Shown here piece by piece: positions 8,688 through 14,556 of a stretch of DNA of 39,031 bases. The notes under the pieces are model-generated. The model did no database searches, was not told where the DNA came from, and was given only the letters and a program-made list of their open reading frames with translations. How positions within the stretch are numbered: position 1 is the first letter of the stretch; every line of letters starts with the position of its first letter. Both the position numbers and the translations under genes were made by a program. Source of the stretch: Pseudomonadota bacterium (lineage in GTDB: Bacteria; Pseudomonadota; Gammaproteobacteria; Pseudomonadales; Azotimanducaceae); NCBI GenBank assembly GCA_027624035.1, contig JAQBUI010000038.1, positions 1-39,031 of the forward strand, read 5' to 3'.

Positions 8688-9017
8688 TCATCGCTCATCA
8701 ACCCGCTCGCCCCCAAGGCAAGGCGGTGACATGGGAGCATCACCGTGGCGCTCGCGCCAATCCTGCTCCGTGTAGGTATGCAGTGCCAGTGCATGAATCT
8801 GACCGTCCAGTTCTTCCGAAAGCGCCCGATTGACCATACGGTGTCTCGCCACCAGGCGCAGTCCTTCGAAGGCCGAGGCAACCAGAACCACCTTGAAATG
8901 AGACTCTGATCCCGCCGGAACGTTGTGGTGACCACTTTCGTTCAGGACTTCCAGATGTCTCGGTCCGAGGGCGCTTGTCAGCTTTTCGACGATCCTGTCC
9001 TGAACGGACCCGGACAT
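8688..9017 (-). CDS. bolA: BolA family protein
   Basis: Small cytoplasmic BolA protein that typically partners monothiol glutaredoxins in iron-sulfur trafficking and can act in stress-related morphology control. From the ATG at 9017 it has 109 residues. The BolA core runs from VQDRIVEKLTSALGPRHLEV through SESHFKVVLVASAFEGLRLV to RHRMVNRALSEELDGQIHAL. The His in SHFKVVLV and the His after GQIHALALHTY are the positions usually discussed for cluster binding. The start at 9017 has GGGAGAG just upstream. An alternative GTG at 9041 overlaps the cyclase stop by one base but lacks such a site. The acidic C-terminal tail past TEQDWRERHG is low in complexity. Confidence 0.93.
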   Translation of the reverse strand: MSGSVQDRIVEKLTSALGPRHLEVLNESGHHNVPAGSESHFKVVLVASAFEGLRLVARHRMVNRALSEELDGQIHALALHTYTEQDWRERHGDAPMSPPCLGGERVDER

Positions 9018-9040
9018 GCTCTCTCCCTGAGTACCCATCA

Positions 9041-11116
9041 CTACCCCTTTGCCAGGAGATTGAAGATGCCATCCCAGTCAGCCGGCGGCGGGTTTTCGAT
9101 GTACAGCTCACATCTAGCGATGTAGGTCTGGGTAGGTCCGTCCTCTGGATAGGCTTCCGCGCAACGCCTGAACCCGGCCAGAGCCTCGCGATAGTCCCCT
9201 TGCTGGTATCTCCCGAGGGCAACTGAAAACTGCTCTACCAGGGCCGCCATACCGGATTCGGTCTGATTCTTGCGTTCCAGCAACTCATAGACAGTCACCG
9301 GATCGCTCTTGCCGACCACCCTGATCGTATCCAGTTCCCTGACATCCACATCGGCAGCACAGCGCTCGTAGGTCGCCTGTGAAATCATCAGGCAAGTACC
9401 GTACTGCTTGTTGGCCCCCTCGAGTCGGGACGCCAGATTGACCGCGTCTCCCATGATGGTGTAGTCCATCCGCTGGGCCGAACCCATGTTCCCAACGACC
9501 ATCGAGCCCGAATTGATCCCCATCCGAACCCTGATCGCCGGTCTGCCCTGTCCAATCCATTCCTCACGCAGTTGCGCCAGGGCCTTCATCTGGTCGATTG
9601 CGGCGAAACAGGCTCGCGCGGCGTGGTCCGGCTGGGCGGTCGGAGCCCCCCAGAACGCCATGATCAGGTCGCCCTCGAACTTGTCCACGGTACCGTCGGT
9701 CTTGATGATGATGTTGCACATCCGCGTCAGATATTCGTTTAACACCAGCACCAGTTCCTGGGGCGACATGGCCTCGGAAAATGAAGAGAACCCTGCGATG
9801 TCCGAGAAAAAGGCCGTCATATCACGCTCATCCCCTCCGAGGGTGAGTTTACCCGGATCCTTAACCAGGTCTGCGACCACCTTCGGAGAGAGATACTGGC
9901 CAAAGGCATCACGAATCTGGGCCTTCTGTCCCAGTTCGTTGACATAAAAGCGTGCGTTGATGACTATGATCGCCGCCAGCGACGCCATCAGGGCGTAGCT
10001 CAATGAGAGAATCAGCCCGAAACGAATGTAGAGGTAGCTGACGATCACCACGTACAGCGCCAGCACGCCAAAACTGACGCCATTTCGAATGAGCGGGTCC
10101 GGCAGCCGCCGCGTGCCCAGAAATATCGACATCAGCAACAATGCAACCAGCATCTCTGCCCACAGGGGTGCTGCTTCCAGGGGACCACTTCTCAGGATCG
10201 TCGCGATGGTATTGGCAATAATCTCAACACCGTAGACATTCCCGACCGGCGTCTCGAATTCATCATGGGCGACCTCAGCGACCTCACCGATCAGAACGAT
10301 CTTGCCATCTACCAGGAACGACAGATCCATCAGTTCTTCATCGTCTACCGCGAACAGCAATTCAGAGGCAGACAGGCCAACGACCTCATGTAGCCCCAGG
10401 GTCGACTCGGCAGACCCTGGTGGTAGCAGTGGATAGTCAATATACAGGTCATGGAACTGATCCAGCCGAATCGCAATCTCATCTCCAATTCGCAGCATTT
10501 GATCTTCAAGAGAGATCGGCGCATCGCCGAGATACATCGAGACTGCCTTGACTGCAAAGGGCCAGGCATCAAACTTTTCCACCAGTGCGGGGTGGACACG
10601 AAGTCGAACAATGCTCTCGGAAATCGCGCTGTTTGCACTGATGTTGGAATATCCGTTGTCCGTCAGCTGGTCGAATTCATCAATCGCCTTGTTGACCCTG
10701 AGGAACTGGTCACCGCGAATCTCCGCCTGGGATACCAGCAGGACATTTTCGACCTGGGTCAATGCATCCGTCAGGGTAGGGTCCTCGCCATAGGCGCTCT
10801 TGAAATCAAGCAGCATGTCCACGCCGATGACCGCAGCACCCATATTCTCAAGCCGGAGGATGATCGTGGAAAGATCAATTCGACGCAGCGGATACTTGTC
10901 GTATTCCGCGTAGAACTCCTCGTCAGTGTAAACGATCACCACATCGTCAGACGGCGCGGTCAGCTCTTCGCTCGCAAAGTGCGTTCTGAGGATCTGACGA
11001 TAGGACAGCGTTTCATCTTCCAGCAAGGAAAACGCCTCTCGATACTCGAGAACGGTCGCCAGCAGGAAAACAAACACGACCGTGATCAGGTCGTAACGCT
11101 TTCGGGGCTCACCCAT
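9041..11116 (-). CDS. CHASE2-domain class III adenylate cyclase
   Basis: Membrane adenylate cyclase with an extracytoplasmic sensor. From the ATG at 11116 (MGEPRKRYDLITVV) there are 691 residues: helix 1 (about 10-25), a CHASE2 domain (about 40-310), three helices (about 320-390), the catalytic domain (about 420-590) and a TPR-like tail. Catalytic residues: metal Asp D439 (FFSDIAGFSS) and D483 (KFEGDLIMAFWG), adenine-selecting K479 and D557 (IMGDAVNLASR), and transition-state N560 and R564. The Lys/Asp pair predicts ATP rather than GTP as substrate. The 11116 start, not the GTG at 11143, lines up Met to Met with the paralogous CHASE2 kinase at 14553-16956 and has GAAGAG upstream. The stop abuts bolA. 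The signal sensed is unknown. Confidence 0.93.
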   Translation of the reverse strand: MGEPRKRYDLITVVFVFLLATVLEYREAFSLLEDETLSYRQILRTHFASEELTAPSDDVVIVYTDEEFYAEYDKYPLRRIDLSTIILRLENMGAAVIGVDMLLDFKSAYGEDPTLTDALTQVENVLLVSQAEIRGDQFLRVNKAIDEFDQLTDNGYSNISANSAISESIVRLRVHPALVEKFDAWPFAVKAVSMYLGDAPISLEDQMLRIGDEIAIRLDQFHDLYIDYPLLPPGSAESTLGLHEVVGLSASELLFAVDDEELMDLSFLVDGKIVLIGEVAEVAHDEFETPVGNVYGVEIIANTIATILRSGPLEAAPLWAEMLVALLLMSIFLGTRRLPDPLIRNGVSFGVLALYVVIVSYLYIRFGLILSLSYALMASLAAIIVINARFYVNELGQKAQIRDAFGQYLSPKVVADLVKDPGKLTLGGDERDMTAFFSDIAGFSSFSEAMSPQELVLVLNEYLTRMCNIIIKTDGTVDKFEGDLIMAFWGAPTAQPDHAARACFAAIDQMKALAQLREEWIGQGRPAIRVRMGINSGSMVVGNMGSAQRMDYTIMGDAVNLASRLEGANKQYGTCLMISQATYERCAADVDVRELDTIRVVGKSDPVTVYELLERKNQTESGMAALVEQFSVALGRYQQGDYREALAGFRRCAEAYPEDGPTQTYIARCELYIENPPPADWDGIFNLLAKG

Positions 11117-11457
11117 GCAGCTACTCTTCGTTTCTTCGTTCACCGGCCATCATCTGGCATCTCTACCCAGCGACGACCAAAAGAAAAACCCGCACGCATG
11201 TTATCGGATACGTACAGGCTTTAACAGCAATCAGGTGAGACCACCAGTCGCGAGCGGCGTAGCAGATGTCGCGGCGACACGTCAGCGACCAGGTCGTTGA
11301 TCCATTACGCGCGAAGGCGCTGAAGAAGTGCTCACAAGCACGTCTTCAGCAACCTTGAACGCGCCCCTAGGGGCACCCCGTAGTCGTGCCGGGAAGTATC
11401 CCCGACTAGTACAGTGTAGGAGAACTTCCATGAAAGACCTTACCTGACCCATCGCGC
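11117..11457. other. Spacer between the FecR gene and the cyclase, rich in inverted repeats
   Basis: This 341-bp stretch holds no convincing gene. It contains three inverted repeats. At 11319-11350 the arms GCTGAAGA and TCTTCAGC, plus inner GTGCT/AGCAC, make a 13-pair stem with one mismatch and loop CACA. At 11363-11374 there is a perfect 12-bp palindrome GCCCCTAGGGGC. At 11381-11408 TAGTCG pairs with CGACTA around a GGGA/TCCC stem with a bulge. None has a T-tract, so they do not look like simple terminators. They could be an mRNA processing site, a leader of the cyclase message or a small RNA. Confidence 0.6.
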
Positions 11458-12399
11458 CTAGTAGTCTTCTGCCAGAGCCGCATTGTACAGGCGCGCTTCA
11501 CTTTCCTGGAGGTTACTCAGCTTCAGGTCATTGTAGGACCTGATGAGCAGCGGACGCATGTCGTTGTCCTCCGGGTTTTGCAGGAAATACTCACGATAGG
11601 CATCCATGGCAGCAATGTGCAGACCCTGTTCCTCCAGGTAGTTGGTCAACATGAAGATGTCATCCTGCAGCATTTTCGCGGTCTCGAGGATTGGCTTCTC
11701 TTCCTTATCAGTCAGAAGGACAAACTCGCTGTCATTTCTGGGGATATACACGGTCCCGTCCTTGTCCAGTACCTCGACCCGGTAGCTGTGATCACCAGGC
11801 TTCAGGTCGTTGACCGAATAGCGGATCATTTCCGAGGTCGACTGAGCCGGCACATCAACCACCTGACCGTCGATCACCAGACGGTAGGAATATTCCGGGC
11901 AAGCGTTGCGCCAGACGAGATCAGGATAGCCGGGAGACACTGTGACTTCCCGAATCGTACGGACCTTGTTGTCGCAACCAGGCTCCTCGCTGGTCGTCGC
12001 CTTTCTGCGAACCGTGGTATACCGCTGAGCCTTGGCAAACTTGTTCAACAGGCTCTGAAACAGGCTTGTTTCCTCTTCTTCAGGCGGCGACAGATTGCCG
12101 GAAACAAGGAATATGGACTCCGGACGAACCTCTATCTCGGTGTTGCTACCCAGTTCCTGTGATTTCCCCGATGTCTGGTTAATCAGTTTTCCTGAACCAT
12201 CCCGCCCGGTTCGGATCTTGTAACCCTCGAACAGATATTTGGTCCCTCGAACCTCGATCCATCGTGTTCCGTTTCGAGAATACTCAACCGCTCCTTCCAC
12301 CTGCACCAGTTTGGCGACCGGTGGTTCCTTTGCCCATGCGCCATGGCCAAACAGCAGCCCTGACAGTAACATCACGATACCTGCAGTTCTCAGTCTCAT
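11458..12399 (-). CDS. Secreted FecR-domain protein
   Basis: Predicted periplasmic protein. The ATG at 12399 gives a clear signal peptide (MRLRTAGIVMLLSGLLFG, cleavage likely after GAWA) and has AAGGAG nine bases upstream. The longer frame up to 12711 looks non-coding. Residues 30-100 match a FecR domain (VQVEGAVEYSRNG, then LFEGYKIRTGRDGSGKLI and SNTEIEV). A polar linker (PPEEEETS) leads to a beta-rich domain (VSPGYPDLVWRN, SYRLVIDG, DHSYRVEVLDKDG) resembling an Ig-like or CHAP-type fold, then a helical TPR-like tail (AAMDAYREYFLQNPEDND). It lacks a sigma-factor partner, so it is not a classical FecIR regulator. Lying between two CHASE2-sensor systems, it is a candidate periplasmic ligand or partner of the CHASE2 domains, by inference only. 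Confidence 0.85.
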   Translation of the reverse strand: MRLRTAGIVMLLSGLLFGHGAWAKEPPVAKLVQVEGAVEYSRNGTRWIEVRGTKYLFEGYKIRTGRDGSGKLINQTSGKSQELGSNTEIEVRPESIFLVSGNLSPPEEEETSLFQSLLNKFAKAQRYTTVRRKATTSEEPGCDNKVRTIREVTVSPGYPDLVWRNACPEYSYRLVIDGQVVDVPAQSTSEMIRYSVNDLKPGDHSYRVEVLDKDGTVYIPRNDSEFVLLTDKEEKPILETAKMLQDDIFMLTNYLEEQGLHIAAMDAYREYFLQNPEDNDMRPLLIRSYNDLKLSNLQESEARLYNAALAEDY

Positions 12400-12463
12400 C
12401 TTCCCATTCTCCTTCATCTTGGCCCGGTATTCGCCGAAGCCAGCGTCACCAGTTGTATTGGCT

Positions 12464-12469
12464 ATCATA
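12464..12469 (-). promoter_or_regulatory. Possible -10 box (TATGAT) for the FecR gene
   Basis: TATGAT on the minus strand, 5 of 6 matches to the sigma-70 consensus, about 65 bases before the FecR start and downstream of a terminator. The -35 region is poor, so the call is tentative. Confidence 0.3.
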
Positions 12470-12726
12470 GTACGGAAAAGATGGCCAGTCCGACCGCCTG
12501 TCGGCAGCCTGAGACCCCTTGTCCAAGCGCTTCGACCATTGACGACATTGTAGCGAATCGTACGTGGGATTTTTGAGTGGTAATTCACATTTTGAAGACT
12601 AAAGCGCGCAAATCCCCAGGCAATTGCACTTTTCCGGTCAGAGCAGGACGAAGACCGGGCTACATAGGCTCCAGGGAAGCTCTGATTGATTGGATTTTTT
12701 AGTGAGAGCAAGGCAGAGGCGCCCGC

Positions 12727-12758
12727 AAAAAATCGCGAAAACGCTTCAATTTCGCGAT
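12727..12758 (-). terminator. Rho-independent terminator after the FHA gene
   Basis: On the minus strand a perfect 9-bp stem, ATCGCGAAA (12758-12750) and TTTCGCGAT (12740-12732), surrounds a 9-base loop and is followed immediately by TTTTT (12731-12727). It lies about 95 bp past the FHA stop and should separate the kinase/phosphatase/FHA transcript from the FecR gene. Confidence 0.8.
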
Positions 12759-12852
12759 GTTTCGAGGTCGACTCGAACGCAGCTATCGCGGAAGAAAGAC
12801 TTCTATCAGAGGTTCCGTGGACTCTTTCTCAGAGGGTCCATCGCGGGAACCC

Positions 12853-13554
12853 CTAATCAGACCCCCGGTATTCCATATTGACGCCTGCTACCTCGATCTT
12901 GTCTCCAACTTCCAGCTTGCGAGACTTGAAGCCAGTGGGTTCCCCATTCACCAGCGGCACCCGATCCTTGTCCTTGCCGCCATCCACATGAATGATGAAA
13001 TGACCCTGGGGCCGTTTGGAGATGGCAGCGACCTGAACGCCGGGTTCGCCGATCGTGGTCAGCGCTTGCTGCAGTTCAATTCTCTGACCGGCATTGGCAC
13101 CATTCAACACCCGCAGAAAACCCTGAAGTTCTCCCGCCGGGCCGGTTTGAGGACGCGCACGTACTTCGGTGCTGTCCGGTCCATCAGGGCTCACCCCGGG
13201 CGCCTTGCCCGCGGCCTTCTCTCGGGCGACCATTTGTTCACGAGCCCGGTCACCGACCTCCCCCGGGCTCAGCATGACCTTTAGCTGATGCTCCCCCACG
13301 GACAGCAGGTCTCCGTCCTTCAAGACATGCTGGGTGATCTTCCTGCCACCGATGTGCAGACCATTGGTGCTCCCAAGATCGGTGATGATGAATCTGCCCT
13401 TCACTCTGGAAATCTCAGCGTGATTGCCACTGACCGCAGGGTCCTTGAGCGAAATGTCACACTCCGAACGTCGGCCAATCAGCGTCTTTTCACCGTTGAC
13501 CACAAATTGATCAACCGGTTTCTCTGCCTTGAGAATGATGATCTTCAGAACCAT
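12853..13554 (-). CDS. FHA-domain protein (phosphothreonine reader)
   Basis: Cytoplasmic 233-residue protein. Residues 20-95 are a canonical FHA domain: G27-R28-R29 in LIGRRSECD, S42 and H45 in VSGNHAEIS, and N64-G65 in DLGSTNGLHI, the residues that bind phosphothreonine. A disordered, charged linker (about 105-135) follows. Residues 140-230 resemble a second, degenerate FHA-like beta sandwich (LRVLNGANAGQRIEL, then VNGEPTGFKSRKLEVGDKIE) lacking the GR, SxxH and NG signature. It follows the PP2C phosphatase and CHASE2 kinase genes on the same strand and is the likely reader of that kinase. The ATG at 13554 has little Shine-Dalgarno sequence. It is overlapped by a small upstream ORF, and the preceding 150 bp are a degenerate 12-bp repeat. 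Confidence 0.92.
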   Translation of the reverse strand: MVLKIIILKAEKPVDQFVVNGEKTLIGRRSECDISLKDPAVSGNHAEISRVKGRFIITDLGSTNGLHIGGRKITQHVLKDGDLLSVGEHQLKVMLSPGEVGDRAREQMVAREKAAGKAPGVSPDGPDSTEVRARPQTGPAGELQGFLRVLNGANAGQRIELQQALTTIGEPGVQVAAISKRPQGHFIIHVDGGKDKDRVPLVNGEPTGFKSRKLEVGDKIEVAGVNMEYRGSD

Positions 13555-13700
13555 GATTGTGACGTCCGTGTTTTTGTTTGAGCTTTCATTGGAGCATTGG
13601 AGCCTTTATTGGAGCTCTTGTTTGGAGACTTTACTAAAATCTTCATTAGAGATTTCAAGACAGTGTTCAACAGAGTTCTCAGAAGGATATTCAGAAACAT
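13545..13700 (-). CDS. Candidate 51-residue small ORF between the phosphatase and FHA genes
   Basis: An ATG at 13700, 22 bp past the phosphatase stop, opens 51 codons that end at TGA 13547-13545, overlapping the FHA start by 10 bases. The predicted peptide has a leucine-rich amphipathic N-terminal half with periodic basic residues (begins MFLNILLRTLLNTVLKSLMK) and a polar, Lys/Ser/Thr-rich tail ending QSWF. The four-residue periodicity comes from the underlying 12-bp DNA repeat, so the ORF may be a by-product of repeat expansion. AGGA lies rather far upstream (13 bases). It could act as a coupling uORF for FHA translation or as a small membrane-active peptide. Real expression is uncertain. 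Confidence 0.3.
   Translation of the reverse strand: MFLNILLRTLLNTVLKSLMKILVKSPNKSSNKGSNAPMKAQTKTRTSQSWF
13570..13697 (-). repeat. Degenerate 12-bp tandem repeat upstream of the FHA gene
   Basis: On the minus strand about eleven units with rough consensus YAATGAAAGCTC run from near 13697 to 13570. Best-preserved units include TAATGAAGATTT, CAATAAAGGCTC and CAATGAAAGCTC; one copy is shortened to 8 bases. The stretch is visibly richer in A and T than the flanking genes. It fills nearly the whole spacer between the phosphatase stop (13723) and the FHA start (13554). Confidence 0.6.
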
Positions 13701-13722
13701 GACTGGAAAGCGTTCCTGCCGG

Positions 13723-14556
13723 TTATTCGAACCAATTTGCGATTCTGTCGAGCAGACCGCCCTCGGATGGAAACGGCCTCAGCACACTAACCAGCATGAC
13801 CGAAATGTTGTCCTTGCCACCGCTCGCATTGGCAAGGTTAATGAGATGGCTGGCCAGTTGTTCAAGATCAGCATGGAGTTCATGGAATGATCGTTCGATG
13901 TCCCGGTCGGTTACAAGATCTGTCAGACCATCTGAACAAATGAGGTAGATGTCGTTCACCTCCACCGGATACTCATGCACCTCAACCTCGACATAAGGCG
14001 CCACGCCGAGGGCGCGTGTCACCACATTCTTGCGTGATGAATCCCTCGCTTCCTCTTTGGTGAAGAGCCCCTTGTCTATCAGTTCCTGTACAAAGCTATG
14101 GTCCTTGGTCATCTGTTCGAGGGTTTCATTCCGATATCGGTACATCCTGGAGTCACCGATGTGAGCAACACTGACCCGATTGTTGTAGAACAGACTCGCC
14201 ACGATGGTCGTACCCATGCCACGACACTGGGGCTGAGTCTGCGACACATGAAAAACAGCATCGTTGGCCTTTTCAACTGCAAGCCGGACCACTTTGGCGG
14301 CAAGCGGCAGGTCGTCACCAGCCCCCTGGGCTTCAGCCTCCAGCAGTGAATCGCCCGCACAATACGCTACCAGTTCATCCATGAGCAGGTGAACGGACAT
14401 CGAACTCGCGACCTCTCCTGCGTTGAGCCCACCCATCCCGTCGGCCAGGACAACGACACCGAACCGATCGTTTTCACTGATGTAGTCTTCGTTGTGATCC
14501 CGGACCTGGCCGACATCCGTCCTGCTGACAATCTGCAGTTTTCCCTTTAAGTTCAT
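13723..14556 (-). CDS. PP2C-family Ser/Thr protein phosphatase (Stp1/PrpC type)
   Basis: Cytoplasmic metal-dependent phosphatase of 277 residues, normal for bacterial PPM enzymes. Motifs in order: RTDVGQVRDHNED (phosphate-binding Arg and metal Asp), VVLADGMGGLNAGE (metal Asp and Gly), GMGTTIVAS, VAHIGDSRMYRYR, TKDHSFVQELIDKG, NVVTRALG, YLICSDGLTDLV and ASGGKDNISVML, so all metal ligands are present. The ATG at 14556 overlaps the TGA of the CHASE2 kinase gene as ATGA, giving 4-base translational coupling, which strongly implies that it reverses that kinase. The FHA reader follows after 168 bp. Confidence 0.95.
   Translation of the reverse strand: MNLKGKLQIVSRTDVGQVRDHNEDYISENDRFGVVVLADGMGGLNAGEVASSMSVHLLMDELVAYCAGDSLLEAEAQGAGDDLPLAAKVVRLAVEKANDAVFHVSQTQPQCRGMGTTIVASLFYNNRVSVAHIGDSRMYRYRNETLEQMTKDHSFVQELIDKGLFTKEEARDSSRKNVVTRALGVAPYVEVEVHEYPVEVNDIYLICSDGLTDLVTDRDIERSFHELHADLEQLASHLINLANASGGKDNISVMLVSVLRPFPSEGGLLDRIANWFE

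Larger units (their letters stand above)
12400..12852. other. Intergenic region upstream of the FecR gene
   Basis: This 453-bp stretch separates the FHA gene from the FecR gene. It is open on the minus strand up to 12711, but the translation has no family features and composition is poorer in coding signal. It contains the terminator at 12727-12758 and a possible promoter near 12464. A weaker inverted repeat TGGAC/GTCCA lies around 12818-12840. Confidence 0.55.

Noticed and set aside
10451..11224. Long plus-strand ORF opposite the cyclase
   Set aside because: It lies antisense to a cyclase with all catalytic residues and shows no family features.
11430..11447. Five-codon plus-strand ORF with AGGAG upstream (ATG to TGA)
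   Set aside because: Too short to support, and no promoter or downstream gene on that strand.
12400..12711. N-terminal extension of the FecR protein in the open frame
   Set aside because: The signal peptide and Shine-Dalgarno site at 12399 define the start; the extension is unlike any protein family and a terminator lies just upstream at 12727-12758.
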